In this document: positions 1 through 4,356 of the stretch, piece after piece
How positions within the stretch are numbered: the stretch's first letter is position 1
Layout of the letters: each line of letters starts with the position of its first letter
NCBI GenBank assembly: GCA_021799155.1
Contig: JAJZBA010000019.1
Location: 1 to 8,716 of the forward strand
Direction: 5' to 3'
DNA length: 8,716 bases
DNA from: a bacterium
GTDB lineage: Bacteria > Patescibacteriota > Minisyncoccia > UBA6257 > UBA9933
Program-made: the position numbers and the translations under genes
Notes under the pieces: model-generated
Told to the model about the DNA's origin: nothing
The model's input: only the letters and a program-made list of their open reading frames with translations
The model's database searches: none

Positions 1-60
1 AGAGATGATTATCCAACCTTGGCTTCTTTTTAATTTCTGATGTTAACTCTTCGAGTACCG
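1..60 (-). pseudogene. Diverged partial copy of the 3' part of the 76-aa gene
   Basis: Bases 27-59 match 95-127 at a constant offset of 68, with about 30 of 33 identical. Read on the minus strand from 58, the copy encodes VLEELTSEIKKK followed by PRLDNHL, against VLEELTSEVKKEL in the intact gene. Two of the three differences are synonymous and the third is Val/Ile, so the copy diverged while coding. It lies in the -1 frame relative to the upstream gene and continues off the left edge. It could be the tail of a broken tandem paralogue or a recombined C-terminus. Confidence 0.5.
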
Positions 61-291
61 CTACCGCGGTTCGTCGAATTCGAGATTTAATTCTTTTTTA
101 ACTTCTGACGTTAATTCTTCGAGTACCATACTAAAATACTCTTTAATCTTTTTTGCTGGGATATTCAATTCTTTTGCTAAATTTCCTACCCCACGTTTAA
201 CGTCGTAGTCAAATCTGAATTCTCGTGCGATTGTTTTTTTGGCAATCGCATAAGAAATCCCTGTAATTTCATCTTTTGTTAGTGCCATCAT
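61..291 (-). CDS. Small hypothetical protein, 76 aa
   Basis: I do not recognise this family. The product is short, highly charged and probably all-helical, with no signal peptide or membrane segment. Residues about 36-62 (a stretch like NLAKELNIPAKKIKEY) have a faint helix-turn-helix look, but this is too weak to name. The start is well fixed: a full Shine-Dalgarno AAGGAGGTGA (complement of 296-305) lies just upstream of tandem ATG codons, the first at 291-289. No other gene in the window has such a site, which suggests strong or specially controlled translation. It has its own promoter (441-469) and a structured leader of roughly 140 nt. Just downstream of its stop lies a diverged second copy of its VLEELTSE-coding segment in the -1 frame, so a tandem paralogue or an alternative C-terminus may exist beyond the left edge. 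The reading frame is credible; the function is unknown. Confidence 0.7.
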   Translation of the reverse strand: MMALTKDEITGISYAIAKKTIAREFRFDYDVKRGVGNLAKELNIPAKKIKEYFSMVLEELTSEVKKELNLEFDEPR

Positions 292-295
292 AATT

Positions 296-305
296 TCACC
301 TCCTT
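296..305 (-). promoter_or_regulatory. Strong Shine-Dalgarno site
   Basis: The minus strand reads AAGGAGGTGA, nearly a full anti-16S match, ending four bases before the ATG at 291. It decides the start of the 76-aa gene. It stands out because cca, rny, gpmI, the HU gene and the sigma gene have no recognisable site. Confidence 0.85.
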
Positions 306-363
306 TTCTAAATTATTTCACGCCCCGAAATTATTTATGTAAAAGATCTATACCGATTTATTT

Positions 364-379
364 ATTCGTTTTAACGAAT
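364..379. repeat. Inverted repeat ATTCGTT/AACGAAT
   Basis: Two perfect 7-bp arms are separated by TT, inside the presumed leader of the 76-aa gene. It could be a small RNA hairpin or an operator half-site pair. Only the symmetry is seen; the role is open. Confidence 0.45.
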
Positions 380-401
380 TTAAAATCAGAAAAACTATTT
401 T

Positions 402-436
402 ATATAGAAATAATGCCTCATTTATTATTTCTATAT
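402..436. repeat. 13-bp perfect inverted repeat at predicted transcript 5' end
   Basis: ATATAGAAATAAT (402-414) and its exact complement (424-436) flank a 9-nt loop. On the minus strand the stem begins within a few bases of the start expected from the -10 box at 446-441. The transcript of the 76-aa gene would therefore open with a hairpin, as in RNA-stabilising 5' stems, or the DNA would carry an operator at +1. Confidence 0.55.
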
Positions 437-440
437 CAAA

Positions 441-469
441 AGCATATAACAATTTTATTTAATTGTCAA
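441..469 (-). promoter_or_regulatory. Promoter for the 76-aa gene
   Basis: The minus strand has a perfect -35 TTGACA (469-464), a 17-bp spacer and TATGCT (446-441) as -10. An overlapping alternative is TATATG (448-443) preceded by TG at the extended -10 position, with a 15-bp spacer. Transcription would start near 434, about 140 nt before the ATG. Confidence 0.6.
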
Positions 470-528
470 GACTAATTCTCTTGATCTTAATACTTTTAAA
501 ATACTTTATAAAAGAAGTGTTAATTAAA

Positions 529-562
529 CATTAAGTGTTATGCTATAGCATAACACTTAATG
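529..562. terminator. 34-bp perfect palindrome, possible terminator of cca
   Basis: Bases 529-545 and 546-562 are exact reverse complements with no spacer, centred on TGCTATAGCA. It lies 58 bases beyond the cca stop. On the minus strand it is followed by TTTAATTAA, a weak U-rich tract, so it may end cca transcription. It is AT-rich and lacks a classic GC stem, so it may instead be a mobile palindromic repeat; the same 10-bp core recurs at 7542-7551. Confidence 0.45.
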
Positions 563-619
563 AGTTTGGTGTTTTGTTTTTGCTTCGCGTAAAATTTTTT
601 CTTTATTTCTTCGCGGGGC

Positions 620-2125
620 TTACTTTATATAAAACTTAGATTTCATTTCTGCTTCTATCCCTGATTCAAATTCTTCTCTTCGCTCTCGCGCCGTTGCGAA
701 TAATTTTTCAAGTTCCGCGTCCGACATTTTCCCCAACTCCTTAGTTCTCAATTCTAAATCTTCCCGCGTGTTTTTTTTCGGCTTTTCAATTACTTCGTCA
801 AGCAAAATTGCCAAAATCATTCCGACTTTCGGACCAGGCGGAATACCTAAAATTTTCATTACATCTTCGCCGTTTATCGCCAACATTTTAGGAGAAATCG
901 GGTCTCTTTTAACCTTTTCAATCATAAAAAGCAAATGTCGAATTTTATAAGGCACGGCTTTCGGTACGCCGGAGCCAATTCTGTCGGCTTCCCGGACTTT
1001 AATAAAATCTTCAACGTATTCCGGACCAACCCGACGCAAAAATCTTCGCACTCCGGCTTCGGTCACTTCGCCAACATTGTAGTAAAACAAATGATAGCGA
1101 ACCAGATGAATTATTTTTTCTGCCATATTTTTCGGAAAATGAAGCCTATCTAAAACCCGTGTCGCCATTCTGGCTCCTAAAACTTCGTGGCCGTAAAAAG
1201 TACAGTCCGGACCTTCCCCTTTTTTAGTTCGCGGTTTTCCAATATCGTGAAGCAATGCCGCCATTCGAATTTCCAACGGATAATTTTTCCGAGCGCTGTA
1301 ATCCAGCGCCCTTAAATTATGCTCCCAGACGGTATAAATATGATGTTTATTCTGGCCGACGCCGATTCCTTCCCGAAGTTCCGGAATAATATATTGAAGC
1401 AGATTTAAATCTTCAAGCATCTGGACGCCTAAAGCCGCGTTTTCTGTCATCAAAATTTTTATCAGTTCGTCGCGAATTCTCTCCTTAGCAATCATTTCTA
1501 AAAGCCCGGATTTTTTTATTATTGCTTCGGCGGTTTTTTCTTCAATCGTAAAATTAAGCTCAACCGCGAATCTTATAGCGCGCATTAACCGCAAAGCATC
1601 TTCATTAAAACGCTCTTCGGAATTGCCGACGGTCCGGATAATTTTGTTCTTTATATCTTCTTGCCCACCGTATACATCAATAATTTCATAATCTAATATT
1701 TTTGAATTTTTATTTGTAATTTTGATTTTTGATTTTTGATTTTTGATTTTTATTGCCATCGCATTAATCGTAAAATCTCTCCGAGCAAGATCTTCCTCTA
1801 TGGATTTTGCAAAAATAATGCTGTCCGGATGACGTTTATCCGTATATTTCCCCTCCAAACGAAAAGTGGTGATTTCGACGATTTTTAATCGCGCATCTTC
1901 GCTTTCGGTTTTTACCGCAACAGTTCCGAATTTATTTTCATAGACGCTATCGGGAAAAATTTTCTGAATTTCTTCGGGCCGAGCGTCGGTGGCAATATCC
2001 CAATCTTTCGGTTCGCGGCCCATTAAAATATCTCTAACACAGCCGCCGACAAGATACGCCTGAAAATCGGCTTCTTGAAGTTTTTCGGCGATATTAATAA
2101 TTTCACTTGGAATTTTCAGTTTCAT
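620..2125 (-). CDS. cca: CCA tRNA nucleotidyltransferase (HD-domain type)
   Basis: This enzyme adds or repairs the 3'-terminal CCA of tRNAs using CTP and ATP in the cytoplasm. The 501-aa product shows the class II polymerase-beta-like head: LVGGCVRD at residues 25-32, the metal-binding DWD at 41-43, RRDFTINAMA at 115-124, and the ERFNEDALRLMRAIRFA block at 171-187. A helical body follows, then an HD phosphohydrolase domain (LLHDIGK, H293/D294), as in many bacterial CCA enzymes. Residues about 125-144 are a Lys/Ile/Asn-rich insertion encoded by a simple repeat, where relatives have a short turn. The start is the ATG at 2125, placing the GG motif at the usual distance; a TATAAT lies only 8 bases upstream, so the mRNA may be leaderless. 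The gene is divergent from a tRNA cluster containing tRNAs without an encoded CCA. A poly(A) polymerase of the same superfamily is the alternative; the HD domain and context favour CCA addition. Confidence 0.92.
   Translation of the reverse strand: MKLKIPSEIINIAEKLQEADFQAYLVGGCVRDILMGREPKDWDIATDARPEEIQKIFPDSVYENKFGTVAVKTESEDARLKIVEITTFRLEGKYTDKRHPDSIIFAKSIEEDLARRDFTINAMAIKIKNQKSKIKITNKNSKILDYEIIDVYGGQEDIKNKIIRTVGNSEERFNEDALRLMRAIRFAVELNFTIEEKTAEAIIKKSGLLEMIAKERIRDELIKILMTENAALGVQMLEDLNLLQYIIPELREGIGVGQNKHHIYTVWEHNLRALDYSARKNYPLEIRMAALLHDIGKPRTKKGEGPDCTFYGHEVLGARMATRVLDRLHFPKNMAEKIIHLVRYHLFYYNVGEVTEAGVRRFLRRVGPEYVEDFIKVREADRIGSGVPKAVPYKIRHLLFMIEKVKRDPISPKMLAINGEDVMKILGIPPGPKVGMILAILLDEVIEKPKKNTREDLELRTKELGKMSDAELEKLFATARERREEFESGIEAEMKSKFYIK
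1713..1754. repeat. In-frame simple repeat (GATTTTT)n inside cca
   Basis: Several near-perfect copies of a 7-bp unit GATTTTT run through the gene between the INAMA motif and the DVYGGQEDI segment. Because 7 is not a multiple of 3, successive units encode different residues, giving the Lys/Ile/Asn-rich stretch about 125-141 of the protein. The gene stays open across it. Confidence 0.75.
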
Positions 2126-2135
2126 TATGTATAAT
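2107..2135 (+). promoter_or_regulatory. Promoter of the tRNA cluster
   Basis: TTGGAA (2107-2112), a 17-bp spacer and a perfect TATAAT (2130-2135) predict a start near 2142, some 15 nt before tRNA-Arg. The -35 box lies inside the first codons of the divergent cca gene. Confidence 0.65.
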
Positions 2136-2139
2136 TATA
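2134..2139 (-). promoter_or_regulatory. -10 box for cca, leaderless geometry
   Basis: The minus strand reads TATAAT at 2139-2134, overlapping the plus-strand -10 in the palindrome TATAATTATA (2130-2139). The ATG of cca begins 9 bases beyond the box, so initiation about 7 bases downstream would yield a leaderless or near-leaderless mRNA. No -35 is recognisable at the usual spacing, where GC-rich tRNA-Arg sequence sits. Confidence 0.5.
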
Positions 2140-2156
2140 ACCTAAATTTAATCGAA

Positions 2157-2232
2157 GCGCCCTTAGCTCAATGGATAGAGCGCTTGGCTTCGGACCAAGA
2201 GGTTGAGGGTTCGAATCCTTCAGGGCGCGCCA
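2157..2232 (+). tRNA. tRNA-Arg (anticodon UCG)
   Basis: A full cloverleaf can be drawn. The 7-bp acceptor GCGCCCT pairs with AGGGCGC (2222-2228). The D stem is GCTC/GAGC and the anticodon stem CTTGG/CCAAG, with loop CTTCGGA giving UCG at 2190-2192 (codon CGA). The T arm is GAGGG-TTCGAAT-CCTTC. Discriminator G and an encoded CCA (2230-2232) follow. It is first in the plus-strand tRNA cluster. Confidence 0.93.
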
Positions 2233-2240
2233 AATCAAAA

Positions 2241-2313
2241 GCGCCCATAGCTCAGTTGGTAGAGCAGTTGCCTCTTAAGCAAACGGTCCCAGGTTCGAGC
2301 CCTGGTGGGCGCA
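2241..2313 (+). tRNA. tRNA-Lys (anticodon CUU), no encoded CCA
   Basis: The acceptor GCGCCCA pairs with TGGGCGC (2306-2312), the D stem is GCTC/GAGC, and loop CTCTTAA gives CUU at 2274-2276 (codon AAG). The T arm is CCAGG-TTCGAGC-CCTGG. The outermost anticodon-stem pair is G/A, a mismatch. The base after discriminator A starts CAA, not CCA, so the tail must be added by the CCA enzyme. A degenerate copy follows directly. Confidence 0.9.
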
Positions 2314-2326
2314 CAATGAGCTGGAA

Positions 2327-2410
2327 TTTTCCATAGCTCAGCTGGTAGATCCGCCAGCCGGCGGACTCTTAAGCAAATGGTCCCAGGTTCGAGCCCTGGT
2401 GGGCGCACCA
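2327..2410 (+). pseudogene. tRNA-Lys pseudogene with palindromic insert
   Basis: From CCATAGCTCAG onward this copies the tRNA-Lys just upstream, with an identical CTCTTAAGCAAA anticodon side, an identical T arm, and a 3' end that does encode ACCA. The 5' acceptor strand is replaced by TTTTCCA, leaving two mismatches and two G-U pairs against TGGGCGC. The eight bases GCAGTTGC (end of the D stem plus the 5' anticodon stem) are replaced by TCCGCCAGCCGGCGGA (2350-2365), itself a 6-bp stem with a 4-nt loop. The anticodon stem cannot form, so the gene is very probably dead. Confidence 0.8.
2350..2365. repeat. Short GC-rich palindrome within tRNA pseudogene
   Basis: TCCGCC and GGCGGA form a perfect 6-bp stem around AGCC. 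It replaces eight bases of the parent tRNA sequence. GC-rich palindromes of this look occur as dispersed repeats in some candidate-phyla genomes, from memory; only this copy is in the window. Confidence 0.6.
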
Positions 2411-2413
2411 AAA

Positions 2414-2599
2414 ATGGTTAAAAAAATATTAATTTTTATAGTTTTGACTGTTATTTTACTTATTATATTTTTTGGATATAATTACTTTATCAAAAAACCG
2501 ATAAAAGAATCGCCGGAAAACACAATAAATATCGGTTTTAAAGGCCCGAGCGGGCCGCCGTCGGTAAAGGGGCCATCCGGTCCGCCGCCGACGAATTAA
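2414..2599 (+). CDS. Tiny membrane-anchored Pro/Gly-rich protein, 61 aa
   Basis: Not a recognised family. From the ATG at 2414 the product has a short basic start (MVKK), one strong hydrophobic helix at residues about 5-22, then a polar tail with the heptad KGPSGPP twice, separated by SV, and a final PPTN. This predicts an N-terminally anchored protein with a short extracytoplasmic, polyproline-like tail. Five of the seven codon pairs in the two heptads differ synonymously, so the peptide rather than the DNA seems conserved; this is the best sign that the ORF is real. It sits between the tRNA-Lys pseudogene and tRNA-Gly in the same direction and would be read from the tRNA promoter. No Shine-Dalgarno is visible. 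A GTG 15 bases upstream falls in the pseudogene acceptor stem and is less likely. Confidence 0.5.
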   Translation: MVKKILIFIVLTVILLIIFFGYNYFIKKPIKESPENTINIGFKGPSGPPSVKGPSGPPPTN

Positions 2600-2604
2600 A
2601 AAAC

Positions 2605-2675
2605 GCGGGATTAGTACAGTGGTAGTATATCTCCTTGCCATGGAGAAGGCGCCGGTTCGATTCCGGTATCCCGCT
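2605..2675 (+). tRNA. tRNA-Gly (anticodon GCC), no encoded CCA
   Basis: The acceptor GCGGGAT pairs with ATCCCGC (2668-2674). The anticodon stem TCTCC/GGAGA holds loop TTGCCAT, giving GCC at 2637-2639 (codon GGC). The T arm is GCCGG-TTCGATT-CCGGT. After discriminator T the genome reads CCC, not CCA. Its last 22-24 bases are repeated twice downstream; the third copy ends TCCA, suggesting that copy is the original 3' end. Confidence 0.92.
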
Positions 2676-2825
2676 CCCGTATCAAATCAACAAATCGGTA
2701 ATAACAGCAATTAGCAAAAGGTCAGCTGGTTCGATTCCGGTATCCCGCTCCCGTATCAAATCAACAAATCGGTAATAACAGCAATTAGCAAAAGGTCAGC
2801 TGGTTCGATTCCGGTATCCCGCTCC
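2654..2825 (+). repeat. 74-bp tandem repeat of the tRNA-Gly 3' end
   Basis: The 24-bp segment running from GGTTCGATTCC to CCCGCTCC (T arm, acceptor 3' strand, discriminator, CC) occurs at 2654-2677, 2728-2751 and 2802-2825. The two 50-bp spacers (2678-2727, 2752-2801) are identical, so the period is exactly 74. The first copy is the end of the functional tRNA; the others lack a 5' half. Only the last copy is followed by A, making CCA. Duplicated tRNA 3' ends are the usual footprint of tyrosine-recombinase attachment sites, but no integrase is visible. Confidence 0.9.
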
Positions 2826-2873
2826 AACAAATTCCAATCTTTGAGAAACAAAACATTCTCTTATTCGTTTACT

Positions 2874-3413
2874 ATGTTAGATGGCGAAAAAGACATAATC
2901 AAACGCGCCATTAATGGTGAGGCCTCGGCTTTTGGCCTGCTTTACGATAAATATCAACCGCAGATTTATCGATTTATTTATCTTAAAGTCAGCCATCGTG
3001 AGGAGGCCGAGGACCTCACCCACCAAGTATTTTTGAAAAGCTGGGAAAAAATTGACGAATACAGGCCTAAAGGATTTCCCTTTTCGGCCTGGCTTTACAG
3101 AATCGCCAGAAATCTGATTATCGATCATTATCGTCTCAAAAAAAATAATTTAAGCATCGACGAGGTTGATGAATTAAAAACCGAAAGCCAAATCGATTTA
3201 GCGACGGAGAAAAAAATAGAAACGGAAAAAATAAAAAAAGCCATTAATCGGCTTAGCCCGGAACAGCAAGACATAATTATTTTGAGATTTGTCGAAGAAC
3301 TTTCTCCAAAAGAAACGGCTTCGATTTTAAACAAAACCGAAATATCGGTCAGAATGCTTCAATATCGGGCGCTAAAAAATTTAAGGAAAATTTTGAATCT
3401 TAAAGATGAATAA
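2874..3413 (+). CDS. ECF-type sigma-70 family RNA polymerase sigma factor
   Basis: The 179-aa product has the two-domain layout of extracytoplasmic-function sigma factors, which direct RNA polymerase to a small stress or envelope regulon. Sigma region 2 covers residues about 24-87: YDKYQPQIYRF, the EEAEDLTHQVFLKSW helix and WLYRIARNLIIDHYR, which contacts the -10 element and core enzyme. A variable acidic/lysine linker (about 92-118) precedes region 4 (about 119-174), with LSPEQQDIIILRF and a helix-turn-helix ending SVRMLQYRALKNLRKIL. I take the ATG at 2874; a TTG at 2841 would add 11 residues with no homology value. No clear promoter or Shine-Dalgarno precedes it. The next gene overlaps its stop by 8 bases and encodes a membrane protein, the usual sigma/anti-sigma arrangement. 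The exact ECF group is not assignable by eye. Confidence 0.88.
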   Translation: MLDGEKDIIKRAINGEASAFGLLYDKYQPQIYRFIYLKVSHREEAEDLTHQVFLKSWEKIDEYRPKGFPFSAWLYRIARNLIIDHYRLKKNNLSIDEVDELKTESQIDLATEKKIETEKIKKAINRLSPEQQDIIILRFVEELSPKETASILNKTEISVRMLQYRALKNLRKILNLKDE

Positions 3414-3897
3414 AGAACTGCTTACAATTTTAAAAGAGTTGAAAAACATCGGTCCCGACCCCGACTACTCTAAAAAGTCGCGTTTTTTGATACTTTCTCG
3501 GCAAAAACCGGAAACAAATTCCGTCTCTCCTAACCCGCTAAGATTCATGAATTTATTAAGATTCTCCGCGGTCTTGGGAGTTTTGATCGCGTTGGTGATC
3601 TCCGGTAGCCTTTATTACAGCGGCAAATCTAACAAAGACGAACTAATGGTCAGGGCCGGCGAACTAAACGGTTCGATTCAGGTCAAACTAAACGAAATTA
3701 AATATCTTTTGGAAAACAATAATCGTCATTTAAATACCAAAGAAATTGTCGCCGTTCAAACTATGCTGGACAAAACTGCAAACGAGCTGAAAGAAGCGGG
3801 GGATTTAAACAAAAACAACGAAGATTTGAAAAAATCTCTGGAAAAAATAAAAGCCGCTCAAGAAACCCTGCTTCAAATAGACGCGATGTTGAAATAA
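3406..3897 (+). CDS. Single-pass membrane protein, putative anti-sigma factor
   Basis: This 163-aa protein overlaps the end of the sigma gene by 8 bases (ATG at 3406, sigma stop 3411-3413), so the two are co-transcribed and probably translationally coupled. It has a short N-terminal cytoplasmic part (residues 1-48, basic), one transmembrane helix at about 49-71, and an extracytoplasmic region (75-163) that is almost wholly helical and charged, likely coiled-coil. The topology fits an anti-sigma factor holding the upstream ECF sigma at the membrane. No zinc-binding HxxxCxxC motif is present, and the N-terminal domain is shorter than most anti-sigma domains. The role is therefore inferred from position; it could be another envelope protein of the regulon. 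A strong terminator follows at once. Confidence 0.7.
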   Translation: MNKELLTILKELKNIGPDPDYSKKSRFLILSRQKPETNSVSPNPLRFMNLLRFSAVLGVLIALVISGSLYYSGKSNKDELMVRAGELNGSIQVKLNEIKYLLENNNRHLNTKEIVAVQTMLDKTANELKEAGDLNKNNEDLKKSLEKIKAAQETLLQIDAMLK

Positions 3898-3924
3898 AAA
3901 TCCCGCTTTCAGCGGGATTTTTTT
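3896..3924. terminator. Bidirectional rho-independent terminator
   Basis: A 7-bp GC-rich stem TCCCGCT/AGCGGGA (3901-3907, 3911-3917) with a TTC loop is flanked by A5 on the left and T7 on the right. On the plus strand it ends the sigma/anti-sigma operon directly after its stop codon. On the minus strand the U-rich tract TTTTTATTTC serves the convergent HU gene. Confidence 0.92.
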
Positions 3925-3976
3925 ATTAGAAATTAGAAATTTCCTCTTTGTCTTAATCGCTGTTGCTCTGCGGGAT

Positions 3977-4252
3977 TTATTTTACCGCTTCTTTCAAAAC
4001 TTTGCCTGCTCTGAATTTCGGTTTTATGGAAGCGGGAATTTGGATCTTCTCGCCGGTTTTCGGATTAACACCCATTCGAGCCGCTCTCTTTGCTACCTTG
4101 AAAGTGCCAAAGCCGGCAATCGCCACTTCTTCTCCGCGGGACAAAGTTTTGGTAATCGTGTCAAAAACCGAATCAACGGCCGTTGCCGCCTGCTTTTTTA
4201 CTTCAATATCGGCGGCCTTCATCACTGCTTCGATAAGTTCTGCTTTGTTCAT
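3977..4252 (-). CDS. HU-family DNA-binding protein
   Basis: A 91-aa histone-like protein of the HU/IHF family, which dimerises, bends DNA and compacts the nucleoid. The family features are clear: MNKAELIEAV at the start, the helical dimerisation part to about residue 42, GEEVAIAGFGTFKVAKRAAR (about 45-64), the arm segment GVNPKTGEKIQIPASIKPKFRAGKVLKEAV with the intercalating proline of the NPKTG/IPA region, and the usual length. The start is the ATG at 4252, matching the conserved N-terminus; a TTG 15 bases upstream would add LVNF-type residues not expected in HU. The gene has its own promoter downstream of rny, and an approximately 98-nt leader containing two 14-bp repeats. No Shine-Dalgarno is seen. 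HU rather than IHF is favoured by sequence; hup would be the usual symbol. Confidence 0.94.
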   Translation of the reverse strand: MNKAELIEAVMKAADIEVKKQAATAVDSVFDTITKTLSRGEEVAIAGFGTFKVAKRAARMGVNPKTGEKIQIPASIKPKFRAGKVLKEAVK

Positions 4253-4261
4253 AAAATTAAC

Positions 4262-4289
4262 TAACAACCTACGACTAACAACCTACGAC
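4262..4289. repeat. Two perfect 14-bp tandem repeats in the HU leader
   Basis: TAACAACCTACGAC occurs at 4262-4275 and again at 4276-4289. Further degenerate copies of CGCTGG/GTTAA words lie at 4299-4320. The word family (CGAC, CTACAAC, CTTACGAC) reappears inside the enolase gene at 8512-8545. Confidence 0.75.
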
Positions 4290-4356
4290 AGTTGTAAGTC
4301 GCTGGCCGTTAATCGCTGGTCAATAACGAGTCGACCTTTTATTTTAAGTTTATTAA

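Larger units (their letters stand above)
292..619. other. 328-base non-coding region
   Basis: No credible gene is present. From the cca side to the small-gene side it holds an AT-rich stretch after the cca stop, a perfect 34-bp palindrome (529-562), a TTGACA-type minus-strand promoter (441-469), a 13-bp perfect hairpin beginning near the predicted transcription start (402-436), a 7-bp-arm inverted repeat (364-379) and the ribosome binding site (296-305). The remainder is AT-rich and shows nothing else. Confidence 0.7.

Noticed and set aside
2127..2336. Plus-strand ORF over tRNA-Arg and tRNA-Lys
   Set aside because: Its peptide (LAQWIERLASDQEVEGSNPSGR-type) is the familiar spurious translation of tRNA genes.
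2456..2641. Minus-strand ORF across the tiny Pro/Gly gene and tRNA-Gly
   Set aside because: It runs antisense through a tRNA gene, is Arg-rich from reversed Pro/Gly codons, and has no start signals.
2654..2825. Regularly spaced repeats resembling a short CRISPR array
   Set aside because: The two 50-bp spacers are identical and the repeat is the tRNA-Gly 3' end; no cas genes are present. It is a tandem duplication.
2843..2860. Inverted repeat GAGAA/TTCTC before the sigma gene
   Set aside because: Five-base arms with a 9-base loop are expected by chance in AT-rich DNA.
2841..2873. Upstream TTG start for the sigma factor
   Set aside because: The added residues (RNKTFSYSFT) do not look like sigma sequence; the ATG at 2874 gives the standard N-terminus.
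2841..2875. TTGAGA with downstream TACTAT as a promoter for the sigma gene
   Set aside because: The spacing is 23 bases and no better -10 is present; the operon may be read from the tRNA promoter or from an unrecognised one.
4253..4267. Upstream TTG start for the HU protein
   Set aside because: HU proteins begin MNK(A/T)ELI; the extra five codons lie in leader repeat DNA.
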